Source of the DNA: Lachnospiraceae bacterium
GTDB lineage: Bacteria > Bacillota > Clostridia > Lachnospirales > Lachnospiraceae
NCBI GenBank assembly: GCA_022510565.1
Contig: JAFLTE010000001.1
Coordinates: 248,001 to 312,000, forward strand
Direction: 5' to 3'
Length of the DNA stretch: 64,000 bases
The position numbers and the translations under genes are program-made. The notes under the pieces are model-generated. The model was not told the origin of the DNA. It saw only the letters and a list, made by a program, of their open reading frames with translations, and did no database searches. Shown one piece after another: positions 27,223-36,819 of this stretch (within the stretch, counting starts at the first letter, position 1; each line of letters begins with the position of its first letter).

Positions 27223-28293
27223 TTATTTTCCTTTGTTATGAAAGAACTTTGCTGCATACGTAAACAACTGTGCCCTCACAAAATCTACTGCTGTACCTAC
27301 CGCATACACAAGCACTATACACACAATCATATGCGGCACAAACAACAAACTGCCCCGCACACGCTCGACTCCAAGCCACTGTATCCACTCATAACGCACA
27401 AGTATATGCTCATGCAGCAGATAGACTCCGAAAGTATAAGGCGCCAACCGCCTGATAATCTCCGCAATCCTGCCTTCCCACGGCTTCATATTTTTGAACA
27501 GCATGAACAAGCCCACAGAGGCAAACAGGCATAGAATATGATTGTAATTCGTCGGTGCCATCATATAATTTGCAAAAGCCTTTATCGTCTGCGCCAACCT
27601 GCCCGACACCACAGACAATATAAACATACACAGTCCCATACAGACATAGAGCATCGCTGCGTTTTTCTTTTTATCCAAAGCAGGGCAGCCGTATAGACGG
27701 ATGTATGCCGCGATAAGGAATAGGAATAAAAACCATCCGAATTCATAACCGTAACGGTCTGTGGCAAACACCACAGGAATGATAGATTTCCATACGCAAA
27801 AATAAAATACAAGCACTACAATGACAATCTGTAGCGTACGTTTCTCCACCGCCTGTACACCTGCCGCCAGAAGCGGGGCAAACGCATACATGATCAGATA
27901 CGCGGTTGCAAACCAATAGTGCTCTGTCTCTATTGGCAGCACAAATTGCAGCCAGTCATAGATTGACAAACCGCTGAAAGAAAGCCCACCATAATGAGTC
28001 AGCATAAATGGTATCGATACCAGTATCGAATAAAAAAGAACCTGCGCCACCAAAGATACTATCCTCTTCGGTTTCCATGCAGACTCCACCAGAAAATATC
28101 CGCTCAACAAAACATAACAATTCACCGCTACAGCACAGAAGGCATCGATCAAAAGCGCAGCATAATTCACCACGGACGGGTCTTTTGCAAACGCCGTGGT
28201 AAAATTCGCTTTATTCAGATAGTGGAGAGCAATAATCATCAGCATCGCCACTATACGCAGCAACTCAAAGTTTGCCTGTCGTTTTGATTGCAT
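27223..28293 (-). CDS. Acyltransferase family 3 (OafA/WecH-like) membrane protein
   Basis: A 356-residue integral membrane protein of about ten helices. It opens RQANFELLRIVAMLMIIALHY, with the Arg13 ... His24 arrangement typical of acyltransferase-3 proteins (the R-x10-H motif). These enzymes use acyl-CoA from the cytoplasm to O-acylate a sugar, often O-acetylation of a repeat unit. A GtrA gene lies upstream and a GT-C-like gene 2 bases downstream, so the acyl group is probably placed on a decorating sugar or on the repeat unit. Which position is acylated cannot be told. Confidence 0.85.
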   Translation of the reverse strand: MQSKRQANFELLRIVAMLMIIALHYLNKANFTTAFAKDPSVVNYAALLIDAFCAVAVNCYVLLSGYFLVESAWKPKRIVSLVAQVLFYSILVSIPFMLTHYGGLSFSGLSIYDWLQFVLPIETEHYWFATAYLIMYAFAPLLAAGVQAVEKRTLQIVIVVLVFYFCVWKSIIPVVFATDRYGYEFGWFLFLFLIAAYIRLYGCPALDKKKNAAMLYVCMGLCMFILSVVSGRLAQTIKAFANYMMAPTNYNHILCLFASVGLFMLFKNMKPWEGRIAEIIRRLAPYTFGVYLLHEHILVRYEWIQWLGVERVRGSLLFVPHMIVCIVLVYAVGTAVDFVRAQLFTYAAKFFHNKGK

Positions 28294-28324
28294 AAGTCAT
28301 CCCTCTGTCCATTTCTATGTTCCG

Positions 28325-28753
28325 TTATTTCTTTTCCTTAAAAATCCACAGCTTGCTAAGAAAATAATTCCCTACAATCACGAGAACCTGACAGACAAAT
28401 TTGGATATATACTCATTCAGATTGGCACAATCCACCATGAGAAACATCAAGCCTATCTCCAACAATCCCGTCGCAGCTCTGGCACCTACAAAAGAAACAA
28501 ATTCTTCACGCAGGGACTTCGCATCATTGTTCTTGCTTTTAAAGACAAACTTGCGGTTCGTCCAGTAGGCAAATACCACCGTCAATGCCCATGACAATGC
28601 AGTGGAAATAAGATGATGTATATTCAGTACACCTGCAAACACAAAATACAGAAAGTAATTTAACACAAAGGCAAGGAATCCGAAAATCAGATAGTTCATG
28701 GCTTCCTCATACTTCTTATATATGCCCCAGCAAAAGTCCCAAAGCTTTTTCAT
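28325..28753 (-). CDS. gtrA: GtrA-family small membrane protein (putative lipid-sugar flippase)
   Basis: A 142-residue protein with four membrane helices (about 18-36, 42-62, 84-104, 115-135) and the GtrA features NYLIFGFLAFVLNYFLYF and YWTNRKFVFKSK. GtrA proteins are thought to flip undecaprenyl-phosphate sugars so that GT-C enzymes can use them outside. GtrB-type enzymes that could supply the lipid-linked sugar are at 20908-21846 and 62074-63003. Its ATG overlaps the stop of the ABC transporter gene by 4 bases, so translation is coupled. Confidence 0.85.
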   Translation of the reverse strand: MKKLWDFCWGIYKKYEEAMNYLIFGFLAFVLNYFLYFVFAGVLNIHHLISTALSWALTVVFAYWTNRKFVFKSKNNDAKSLREEFVSFVGARAATGLLEIGLMFLMVDCANLNEYISKFVCQVLVIVGNYFLSKLWIFKEKK

Positions 28754-30501
28754 CTCTCTCTGACCGCCTTCCCGTTCTCGATTCGATAGACCATATCACA
28801 CTTCTCAATCGTCTGTAATCTGTGGGCAATGATAACCAATGTCTTACGCCCGTGCAGTCTGTTAATGGAATCCATAATGGCAGCTTCCGTCTCGTTATCA
28901 AGCGCAGAAGTTGCCTCGTCCAACACAAGCACTTCCGGATCTTCAAAAAGGGCTCTGGCAATACCGATACGCTGTCTCTGTCCGCCGGATATGCGAATGC
29001 CCCGTTCACCGATACCGGTGTCCAATCCCTCCGGAAGTCCTCTTACAAACTCATCAAGCTGTGCCTCTTTAAGCGCCTCCCATACCTTATCATCATCAAT
29101 GTCCTCGTCCGCATAACCGAATGCCACATTCTTGCGGATTGTGGAGTCCACCATGAAAATTGTCTGGGGAATGTAGCCGATGTTTTTGAGCCAAGAGGCA
29201 TAGTGCTCGCGCACTTCCACGCCGTCCGCGAGAATTTCTCCACTTTGCAGGCGCAAAAGCCCAAGCATAATGTCTACCACCGTAGTTTTACCGGAACCGG
29301 AAGTACCTACGATACCTACGCTCTTACCGATGGGAATTTCCATATCCGCATGATCAAAGATCAACACATCCGTATTGGGATATTTGTAAGTAATCTGCTT
29401 CAGTTCAATCTTATCTTTAATCTCCAGCTTCTCTACATTCTGCTTCTTCCGATAGGTTTCCTCATTATAATCGATACTCTCATCCCGAATCTCTTCCTGC
29501 AAATTGTCACTGACACCCATGAAAAACGGCTCAAAATAAGAAATTGAGGTCAAATGGTTATTGATTCGATTGGCACATGGAATAAGCCGCATTGCCGCAA
29601 TTGCAAGCAATGTAATCTGAGGCATGATATCCACCACTTCGGCACCTTGCAAAAGCCGCATCATCATATAAAAAATCATGCCCGCGATAGCCACCGTCTC
29701 TATCAAAAGTCTGGGGGTCGCATTGTACAGGTTATACCGCTGTACCGCGCTGACATAACCGGCACCGCATTTGGCATATTCATTGATGAAATAAGGCTCC
29801 CGTCTCGCAATCTTAATTTCCTTGATTCCCAAGACGGATTGCTCTATCCATTTATATAATCCACTGTAATAATCCTGATTTTCCTCTCCTGCCTTGCGCA
29901 TAATCGGTTTCAAAATGCATTTGATGACCAGAAGAACAATTACTAACAGCACTGTCACCGTAATGCTCATCCACACATCCGATACGAGGCTTACCCCTAC
30001 GAGACAGATAAAGACAATACTCTCGCTGATAAGCTGCAAGAGCGCCAGAATCAGACCATACATATTGTTCACATCCGAGGTGATATTTCGTTGAATAACG
30101 GCAGTATCCGCATTCAGGTAATATTCATAGGGACGCTGCATAAAGTTAATCATCATTCTTCTGGACGTGGCAAACTGATTCGTATACACAAATTTAAGCA
30201 TCACTTTCTGTTGAAAAAAAAGAAAAATATTTTTAACCGCAAAAATTACAATGAGTGCGGTCATGACAAAAATCATGAGGCTCCTCGTATTCTCCAAATG
30301 AAAAACTTGGCAGATGACCTGCAGATAAGCGTGCTTGTCCACCGCGTTCTCTTCCAACACCACATTCATGACCGGAAGAATCATAGAAACGCCCAGCATT
30401 TCGAGCACAGCTCCGATTAACATCAAGAAAACCAGAAGCACCATTATTCTTTTCTGTTTAGCATCAAGCAGAATCAACAGCTTTTTTAATATTTTACTCA
30501 T
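28750..30501 (-). CDS. PglK-like ABC transporter (fused permease and ATPase)
   Basis: A 583-residue half-transporter. Six membrane helices occupy about 20-310; the nucleotide domain has Walker A GTSGSGKTT (399-407), the signature ISGGQ (504-508), Walker B LVLDE ending at Asp528-Glu529 and the switch His in VIIAHR. The N-terminus (LLDAKQKRIM ... LEMLGVSMILPVM) matches the PglK/WlaB branch, which flips undecaprenyl-diphosphate oligosaccharides. It would work as a homodimer. With a MATE/MOP transporter at 44737-46122 the locus has two flippase candidates. It has its own promoter (30542-30570) and heads the unit GtrA-acyltransferase-GT-C. Confidence 0.85.
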   Translation of the reverse strand: MSKILKKLLILLDAKQKRIMVLLVFLMLIGAVLEMLGVSMILPVMNVVLEENAVDKHAYLQVICQVFHLENTRSLMIFVMTALIVIFAVKNIFLFFQQKVMLKFVYTNQFATSRRMMINFMQRPYEYYLNADTAVIQRNITSDVNNMYGLILALLQLISESIVFICLVGVSLVSDVWMSITVTVLLVIVLLVIKCILKPIMRKAGEENQDYYSGLYKWIEQSVLGIKEIKIARREPYFINEYAKCGAGYVSAVQRYNLYNATPRLLIETVAIAGMIFYMMMRLLQGAEVVDIMPQITLLAIAAMRLIPCANRINNHLTSISYFEPFFMGVSDNLQEEIRDESIDYNEETYRKKQNVEKLEIKDKIELKQITYKYPNTDVLIFDHADMEIPIGKSVGIVGTSGSGKTTVVDIMLGLLRLQSGEILADGVEVREHYASWLKNIGYIPQTIFMVDSTIRKNVAFGYADEDIDDDKVWEALKEAQLDEFVRGLPEGLDTGIGERGIRISGGQRQRIGIARALFEDPEVLVLDEATSALDNETEAAIMDSINRLHGRKTLVIIAHRLQTIEKCDMVYRIENGKAVRER

Positions 30502-30541
30502 GCAATACCCGAATCCTTATTTTACCAAAAAATATCATTGT

Positions 30542-30570
30542 ATTTTATCATAAACCGCCGCATAAATCAA
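30542..30570 (-). promoter_or_regulatory. Extended -10 promoter before the PglK-like ABC transporter gene
   Basis: On the minus strand TTGATT (30570-30565), 17 bases, then TAAAAT (30547-30542) preceded by TGA. The element lies in the 69-base gap and abuts the stop codon of the upstream gene. Start near 30535, leader about 35 bases with AAGGA ahead of the ATG. Confidence 0.55.
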
Positions 30571-32178
30571 TTATATCGTGCCGCTCCACAACCATATCAT
30601 GTAGACTATTGTAGTCAGAATCAGGGAAGCACATACTCCGATTCTAATGACGCGGAATACAACGACGGTTCTCGTTCCGTCCTGACAGAATGGCCCGTCG
30701 TCGGCCAGCCCGACTGCAATGTATATCAGACAAATAACAATATAGCGAAAATCACTGCTGCACGTATATGGATACTTCAATGCAAAGGCGGACAAACTCA
30801 ACAGAAAAATCAAATAGCCGGAAGTAAGAAAAATCGCATCCGTCATATTTGTCCGCACCGAACTTCTAAGCTTCCGATATTGTAAATACAGAAAAAGAAT
30901 TACAGACAAAAGAGCAAATATAATCGCTGCGACATATACAATACGACACAGAACGAGCGATATGCCTTCAAGCCCCTTGGGGTATATCTCGCCAAACAGC
31001 GAAGTCTGAAACATGATGACCCATGTGTTGTGAATGACATCCCCGTTTAACGGGTGAAACGGGAAGTCAAAATGCCAATCCGCAAGAGCGGGAATTCCTA
31101 ACCTTTCCCATACACCGTAGTTCCCCGTATACATTACGGAATCTTCCGTAGCGGATGAAATTCCCGGTTTTTCATGGAACCGTATCAGGTTTCTGACAAT
31201 CCACGACAGCCCGATTACCGCAGCGGTAAGCCCGAACAGAATATAGTTTTTAATACGAGCGATAACTTCGTTCTTATCCCTGTTTCGAATCACTTCAATC
31301 ATGTCTGTCAAAAAGACCAGCCCAATCGGAAAGGCCATGACAGCGGTATTGATTTTACACAACATACCAACGCCGACGGAGAGGGCTATCCACATAAGAT
31401 TCTTGAGATTTCTTTCACGGATAAAACACAGCGTAGACAAAATACAGCATGCCAGCAGCAGTGTAGAGAGCATGTCATTGTTGATGCTGGCGGACATAAG
31501 TACGAGCGTCGGATGCATGGCTACCAGAAACAATCCCGCATATAGTGCACGTCCTTTCGCGCCTGCCTTTTTCAGAATCAGGTAAGTGACAAACATGAAC
31601 AAACCACAATAAAGCAGGGGAAGCACCTGAAGATTTTCGAAAGCCAATTCCTCCGCCATACCAAGCGATGTCAATAAAATCAGCCAGAGGCCACTCAGCC
31701 CATGATGAAGGGGCGGATGATAATAAGAGAAAAGCTCATAGGGATTCATATCCGGCAGCTTGCGAAATTTATAAATATATTCAATATAGCCCAAGTGTCC
31801 CGGATTAATCTGACTGCTGGCTATGCCGGTATATACTCCCTCGTCATGCTGCCTTTCGTATAGTCCGGTCAACAAAACATAACAGCAATGAAAAATCATA
31901 CCTGTAAATATAATGGCAAACACCATATGCTCTTCTCTCAGTTTATTCTTTTTGTATAAGAAAAAAAGAAAAAGAACGGTGATAAGAAAAATCAGAATAC
32001 ATATGATTATTACAACACTTCCCGAAAGTACAGATGACAGAGCTGTACCCTGAATCAACACAGTCAAAAGACATAAGAAAACAATTGTCAAAACAACAGC
32101 CTGATTAAAAGTAATCTTACGCGCATTCATGATATATAAACGAATACCTTTCTTCAGATCCAAATTTTTCAAAAACAT
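30571..32178 (-). CDS. PMT/GT39-like polytopic membrane glycosyltransferase
   Basis: A 535-residue protein with about twelve helices. The first large outer loop reads LYERQHDEGVYTG, with adjacent His-Asp-Glu, and is followed by YHPPLHHGLSGLW, a layout of the PMT/GT39 and ArnT-like GT-C enzymes where an Asp/Glu near the membrane is catalytic. It would transfer a sugar from undecaprenyl phosphate to an external acceptor. The start is uncertain: ATG at 32178 directly abuts a TGCTATAAT element, while the ATG at 32130 is an alternative with a poor ribosome site. Transcribed divergently from the gene at 32245. Confidence 0.75.
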   Translation of the reverse strand: MFLKNLDLKKGIRLYIMNARKITFNQAVVLTIVFLCLLTVLIQGTALSSVLSGSVVIIICILIFLITVLFLFFLYKKNKLREEHMVFAIIFTGMIFHCCYVLLTGLYERQHDEGVYTGIASSQINPGHLGYIEYIYKFRKLPDMNPYELFSYYHPPLHHGLSGLWLILLTSLGMAEELAFENLQVLPLLYCGLFMFVTYLILKKAGAKGRALYAGLFLVAMHPTLVLMSASINNDMLSTLLLACCILSTLCFIRERNLKNLMWIALSVGVGMLCKINTAVMAFPIGLVFLTDMIEVIRNRDKNEVIARIKNYILFGLTAAVIGLSWIVRNLIRFHEKPGISSATEDSVMYTGNYGVWERLGIPALADWHFDFPFHPLNGDVIHNTWVIMFQTSLFGEIYPKGLEGISLVLCRIVYVAAIIFALLSVILFLYLQYRKLRSSVRTNMTDAIFLTSGYLIFLLSLSAFALKYPYTCSSDFRYIVICLIYIAVGLADDGPFCQDGTRTVVVFRVIRIGVCASLILTTIVYMIWLWSGTI

Positions 32179-32185
32179 TATAGCA
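32177..32185 (-). promoter_or_regulatory. Perfect extended -10 element between divergent genes
   Basis: TGCTATAAT on the minus strand (32185-32177) is a full extended -10 match; the region 17 bases upstream (TACAAA) is a poor -35. It overlaps the first ATG of the GT39-like gene, so if used, translation would begin further in, for example at 32130. A plus-strand TATAAT (32204-32209) lies close by for the opposite gene. Confidence 0.4.
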
Positions 32186-32244
32186 TAATTCCTGTTCTTT
32201 TTGTATAATTTGTATGATTAGGACATATACGGAATGGAGAAAAC

Positions 32245-34248
32245 ATGAACAAAACAAAATGGATACCTCTCCTTCGGCTTATTGTCGGAGCACTTGTAAT
32301 AGAATTGATTGTTTGTAACTTTTCGGGATGGACAAGTTTTTTTTACAGGAACAGAGTCGTTTTTGATAACGTGGGAATAGAAGGCGGCGCGGCGATAAGC
32401 GAGGACTCCGATCAATACCTCGTGCCGGACGGCATTCTGACTCTGTATATTGATGATGTAAACATGACATTACACAATCTGTTTCTGGCGGTTGATTTCT
32501 CGGAAAATATCCCCGTTTCTTATACGGTATCTCTTACGGACGAAGGAAATTATTACCCCTATTACTTACCGGAGCAGATACTGATTCCGGGAATCCCCAG
32601 AAGCTTTTACACCAACGTCCATCCCGCTGGGAAAGTCAAAAGTATAGCTGTACAATTAGTTGTTCCCGCGGGGAGCACGGTAACGGTGAGCGGAGTCTGT
32701 GCCAACGCACGCATTCCCTTTCTGTTCAGCCCTGTAAGGTTTCTGCTGATTTTGGGAGTTTTCTCCTTATGTCATTATTTGCTTCATACGAACAAGTGGC
32801 AGACACGAGTATGCCAAGGAACAGGTCAACAGCGAATCATTACCGCTGCGGTAATCGTCTTTCTCATGGGAATGGCATGGCTGCTTACACATGTAAATCC
32901 AATCTGCATTACTTCCCCCTGGCCCCATCACAGACAATATCAGGAGCTGGCGGAAGTCATGGCGGAGGGACACTTTTATCTGAATACGGTGCCTTCGGAA
33001 GGACTGCTGAACGTGGAAAATCCTTATGACACCATTTATCTGCAGGCAAACGGGATAGACTATCTGGCGGATTACGCCTATTACGACGGAAAATATTATG
33101 TTTATTTCGGAGTTGTACCGGAGCTTTTATTATATCTTCCCGTCTATCTGTTATCGGGGAATCATATGCCTAATTATGTGGCTGTATTCGTGTTTTATTG
33201 TGGTTTCATTCTGGCAGTGTTCGCCCTTTACCGGGAAATAATCAAAAGATGGTTTAACCGCACCCCGTATTTTCTGTATTTAATACTTTGCACCCTGACC
33301 GTCTGCTGCGGAAATTATCTGTTCGTCATCGCCAGACCGGATTTGTACGATACGCCGATTATGGCAGCAAATATGTTCACGGTGGCCGGTCTCTGGTTCT
33401 GGCTCAAAGGTAAGTATTCCGAAACGACAAAGGGCAGAATGTGCTGTCTGTTCGTGGGTTCTCTGTGCATGGCGCTGGTTGCCGGATGCCGTCCTCAGAT
33501 GCTGCTGTTTTCTGCATTGGCAATTCCGCTGTTTTGGAAAGATATAATAAACAAAAAGTCCGTGAAAGACGCGGTAAGCATCTGTCTGCCCTATCTGTTT
33601 GTGGCAGCGGGAATTATGTACTATAATGCGGCGAGATTTGGATCTCCCCTTGATTTCGGTGCAACCTACAGTCTGACCAGCAATGATATGACCAAACGAA
33701 GTTTTAATCTGTCTCAGACACTGTTGGGTCTGTGGCATTATATTCTCAGACCTCCGGTGATTGAGAGCGACTTCCCGTTTATACAGGGAACACAGATAGA
33801 ATCCGCCTCCTATATGGGCAGGTTAAACTCCGAATATACTTACGGCGGTATACTCGCGAGCAATGCTTTCTTATGGGTTTTATTGTCCGTTCGCAGCAGC
33901 AGAAAACTGCTCCGGGAAAAAGGAATTTACATCTTAACAATGATTTCCGTCGCCGTTACGGTAATCCTCAGTGTAGTAGACGTTACCGGCGCAGGCTTTT
34001 TACAGAGGTATATGGTTGACATGATTTGGGGAATCTGGTTTGCCGCAGCAATCCTTATGCTTACATGGATTGAAAGAGCCATGAACAAAGGCACACTGAA
34101 AACCGTTGCCCTATTTCTGATAATCGTCTGCATGTTACAGGCTGCCTACGGTTTCGGCGTAGTATTTGGCAACGGAGATTTGAGCGTTAATGTGAGAACT
34201 TCCAATCCCGAACTATACTATTACTTGAAGGAACTTGTCAGGTTTTGA
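32245..34248 (+). CDS. Large polytopic membrane protein with N-terminal extracytoplasmic domain
   Basis: One of three plus-strand genes. The 667 residues have a first helix at about 8-25, a beta-rich outer region to about 155, then some ten to eleven helices. After the next helix the outer loop reads ITSPWPHHRQYQELAEVMAEGHFYLN, then a Tyr-rich stretch (YLADYAYYDGKYYVYFGVVPELLLY) typical of GT-C-like membrane enzymes in Firmicute glycan loci. It probably handles sugars outside the membrane; no named family is certain. The ATG has GGAG 7 bases before it. It converges with the sialyltransferase-like gene with only 50 bases between the stops and no visible terminator. Confidence 0.72.
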   Translation: MNKTKWIPLLRLIVGALVIELIVCNFSGWTSFFYRNRVVFDNVGIEGGAAISEDSDQYLVPDGILTLYIDDVNMTLHNLFLAVDFSENIPVSYTVSLTDEGNYYPYYLPEQILIPGIPRSFYTNVHPAGKVKSIAVQLVVPAGSTVTVSGVCANARIPFLFSPVRFLLILGVFSLCHYLLHTNKWQTRVCQGTGQQRIITAAVIVFLMGMAWLLTHVNPICITSPWPHHRQYQELAEVMAEGHFYLNTVPSEGLLNVENPYDTIYLQANGIDYLADYAYYDGKYYVYFGVVPELLLYLPVYLLSGNHMPNYVAVFVFYCGFILAVFALYREIIKRWFNRTPYFLYLILCTLTVCCGNYLFVIARPDLYDTPIMAANMFTVAGLWFWLKGKYSETTKGRMCCLFVGSLCMALVAGCRPQMLLFSALAIPLFWKDIINKKSVKDAVSICLPYLFVAAGIMYYNAARFGSPLDFGATYSLTSNDMTKRSFNLSQTLLGLWHYILRPPVIESDFPFIQGTQIESASYMGRLNSEYTYGGILASNAFLWVLLSVRSSRKLLREKGIYILTMISVAVTVILSVVDVTGAGFLQRYMVDMIWGIWFAAAILMLTWIERAMNKGTLKTVALFLIIVCMLQAAYGFGVVFGNGDLSVNVRTSNPELYYYLKELVRF

Positions 34249-34298
34249 GCACCCTTCCTCTAATTGGTTTACTCTGTTTTTCATTTGCTCACTTAACC

Positions 34299-35372
34299 TT
34301 AAATCTGCTCATTTTGTCTGTGCAGTTCCGGTGCTTCGTAACGATCCAGAAAATCTTCACCCAGAAACAAGACTTCTTCCGCAAACCGGATGCCATTCGG
34401 TACCGTCAGAACGGATATAACTTTTTTAAAACGGAGTCCCGGAATAAAATTCAACATTTCCATCGGGAAAGACCCGCTTAGGACAATATGCTGCGGAAAT
34501 TCCTTTTCATAATTCAGCTCGTCCCTCGGATGGGGCTTCATCAAAATCTGTCCTTGTCTGCCGTCCACCATACCGTACTGCTCTATTATGTCCGAAAAAA
34601 TTCGTTTCCTGGTATCCAGATCACATAACGGCTCGGAAAGCACCAATATCTTTTCTTCCGCACCGCGATTCAGTTTCTCCGTCAGAGTATCCATATCCTC
34701 CAGGAAAAGCCGGAGTAAAACGTCCTTATCCTCATCCGTCAGACGCTCCACCAATGCGGCACGCGGCACTTCGATATACTTTTTACACGGATAAGGCACT
34801 ACACTCTTATCATTGATCTCCATATCCAGACAATACTTACCGTATCCGTTCTGGATAAAAATCAGGTTTCTGGCCGACATCCATGCTTTCAGCCCGAAAT
34901 GTCCGCGATTATCGTAGCGAGCCGTATCATAATACTGAATGCAATTAAGACCGTCCTCCAACGCATGATAATAAATCTTCCGATAACTCAGATAATAACC
35001 GATTGGGTCTGAATCGCAGAACACATAAATATCTTTGTATTGTTTGAAATCTACCGGGACATAGGGTTCCTGCAGCTTACCAAGCAGTTTCGTATACTTG
35101 ATGCGGGCAAGCATGTTGACGACAATATTGCCTCTGTCTTTATGGTATTTAGCAAGCTCGGGAAATTCGGTATCTTCCTTCTCATCAAACAAATATACTG
35201 CCGCAAAAAGACGACACTTCTTCGCCCGCTCCGGCAGTGTACCGAAATCGTTGGACATAGTACTTAGTACAAGCTCCGCCTGTCCCTGCTTTTCTGTCGG
35301 CAGCGCCAGCTCCTTCAAACACGCCACGTAGACATGATAAAAAGTATGGCATACATAGATTCGTTCTTTCAT
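34299..35372 (-). CDS. Sialyltransferase-like glycosyltransferase (GT52-type), candidate nonulosonate transferase
   Basis: From the chosen start 357 residues. It opens MKERIYVCHTFYHVYVACLK, as GT52/Lic3-type enzymes do, and has the late MKPHPRDELNY segment (the HP motif of bacterial sialyltransferases) followed by the VISVLTVPN strand. It lies next to a set of pseudaminic acid genes (37807-40740), so it is the best candidate in the window for moving CMP-pseudaminic acid. That is inference from motif and position; the Ser/Thr pair of the C-terminal CMP site was not mapped. A TTG start 3 codons earlier is possible, but the ATG at 35372 has AAGGGA at normal distance. Confidence 0.6.
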   Translation of the reverse strand: MKERIYVCHTFYHVYVACLKELALPTEKQGQAELVLSTMSNDFGTLPERAKKCRLFAAVYLFDEKEDTEFPELAKYHKDRGNIVVNMLARIKYTKLLGKLQEPYVPVDFKQYKDIYVFCDSDPIGYYLSYRKIYYHALEDGLNCIQYYDTARYDNRGHFGLKAWMSARNLIFIQNGYGKYCLDMEINDKSVVPYPCKKYIEVPRAALVERLTDEDKDVLLRLFLEDMDTLTEKLNRGAEEKILVLSEPLCDLDTRKRIFSDIIEQYGMVDGRQGQILMKPHPRDELNYEKEFPQHIVLSGSFPMEMLNFIPGLRFKKVISVLTVPNGIRFAEEVLFLGEDFLDRYEAPELHRQNEQI

Positions 35373-35429
35373 AGTTGTCAATTCCCTTATATTTGTATAT
35401 AAACCAAGTCATCATCTTTGTGTAAATAC

Positions 35430-35458
35430 AATATATCATTCAATTTATTCATTAGCAA
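35430..35458 (-). promoter_or_regulatory. Extended -10 promoter for the sialyltransferase-like gene
   Basis: On the minus strand TTGCTA (35458-35453), 17 bases, TATATT (35435-35430) preceded by TGA. Predicted start near 35424, giving a leader of about 50 bases. It lies in the 177-base divergent region 35373-35549. Confidence 0.45.
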
Positions 35459-35484
35459 TTTCAATTTAATCATTTTCGCAAATT

Positions 35485-35510
35485 TGATAAAATTAAACAC
35501 GGTAATTACC
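35485..35510 (+). promoter_or_regulatory. Candidate promoter and palindromic operator for the PLP enzyme gene
   Basis: TGATAAAAT (35485-35493) is an extended -10 for the plus strand; no good -35 is present. The perfect 10-base palindrome GGTAATTACC (35501-35510) falls at the predicted transcription start, where a repressor could sit. Both readings are tentative. The rest of the gap is AT-rich with nothing else recognised. Confidence 0.3.
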
Positions 35511-35549
35511 ACCGTCCCACTTGTATCCACAACCAAAATAGGGTAATAT

Positions 35550-36782
35550 TTGAATATGGAAAATATTAAAACACCCTATTTTGTGATAGATGAAGAAATT
35601 TTACAGCGATACTATAATATGCTGACGGATTCCCTCGCGGCAAACTGGAACAACTATCTGGTGGGCTATTCCTTCAAGACCAATTCCCTGCCATGGCTCG
35701 TCGCTTTTGTCAGGGAGCAAGGCGCATACGCGGAAGTTGTTTCGGAGGACGAATATCTGCTTGCAAGACATCTCGGTTACGACGCCGGGCAGATTATATA
35801 CAACGGTCCATACAAAAGCAACTCTTCTTTTCGTGAAGTACTGCTTGCGGGCGGCTATGTGAATCTGGATTCCAAGCAGGAACTTAACTGGCTTACGGAA
35901 CTGACTGCCGAATATCCGAACAGACGCTTCTCCGTAGGCATCCGCGTCAATTTTGATCTGGAAAAAATGTGTCCCGGTGAAACAACCATGGGCGAAGAAA
36001 GCGGTCGCTTCGGTTTCTGCTATGAGACGGGGCAGTTTGCCTCCGCACTGCAAACACTTTCTAAGATGGGTAATGTGACCGTGGCGGGCTTGCATCTGCA
36101 CTCCAGCAGTAAATCCCGCAGCGTCGGTATTTTCCGCGCCATTGCACAGATGGCATGTAAATTACAGAGAGAATTCAACCTGACACTCTCCTATGTGGAT
36201 TTGGGCGGCGGTTACTGCGGGGGTATGGAAGGCAGACCGGAATACCCCGATTATTTTCCTGTGATAGCCGAAGAATTATCCGGATGTTTTTCTCCGGAAC
36301 AGACAAAGCTCATTGTGGAACCGGGCATATCCTTAATCTCTAAATGTACCACCTTCGTTACTTCCGTCTACGATACCAGAGATATCAAGGGCACCCGGTA
36401 CGTGATGACGGACGGAAGTCGTTTTAATATTGACGCTACGATGATTAAAACTTCTCATATGTTTCATATCATGGAGACAGAGGAAGAAAACAATCGCCCA
36501 ATTCTAGACAAACAGATTGTCAGCGGTTTTACCTGCATGGAATGCGACCGTATTTTCACCTACGAAAATGCCGCCGAACTGTGTACCGGTGACCGGATTG
36601 TCTATGAGAATGTTGGCGGTTATACGATGAGTTTAAACCCTCTTTTCATTCAGTATTTCCCTGCCGTCTACATCAGACGAAACGGGAAGCTTCTGCAGGT
36701 GCGCAGAAAGTGGACGCCGGAGGATTATGTGCAGGGAAGTGTGACAGGGATAAATCCGAATCCCGAAGCTCTACAAAGATGA
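35550..36782 (+). CDS. Fold-III PLP decarboxylase-like enzyme (LysA/ODC family)
   Basis: A 410-residue protein of the alanine racemase-fold decarboxylases. The PLP lysine is Lys43 in GYSFKTNS; GLHLHSSSKSR, the phosphate-binding VDLGGGYCGG, VEPGISLISK and the late GFTCMECDRIF (Cys and Asp of the second active-site half) follow in the usual order. Such enzymes remove the alpha-carboxyl from diamino acids. Here the gene is 37 bases ahead of an ATP-grasp gene on the same strand, away from all other plus-strand genes, so it may prepare an amine or amino acid for ligation. A TTG start at 35550 (AGGG 6 bases before) and an ATG at 35556 are both possible. Confidence 0.8.
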   Translation: MNMENIKTPYFVIDEEILQRYYNMLTDSLAANWNNYLVGYSFKTNSLPWLVAFVREQGAYAEVVSEDEYLLARHLGYDAGQIIYNGPYKSNSSFREVLLAGGYVNLDSKQELNWLTELTAEYPNRRFSVGIRVNFDLEKMCPGETTMGEESGRFGFCYETGQFASALQTLSKMGNVTVAGLHLHSSSKSRSVGIFRAIAQMACKLQREFNLTLSYVDLGGGYCGGMEGRPEYPDYFPVIAEELSGCFSPEQTKLIVEPGISLISKCTTFVTSVYDTRDIKGTRYVMTDGSRFNIDATMIKTSHMFHIMETEEENNRPILDKQIVSGFTCMECDRIFTYENAAELCTGDRIVYENVGGYTMSLNPLFIQYFPAVYIRRNGKLLQVRRKWTPEDYVQGSVTGINPNPEALQR

Positions 36783-36819
36783 CCCGGTTCATCACACGAG
36801 AAAGGCTGAAAATTCTTCT

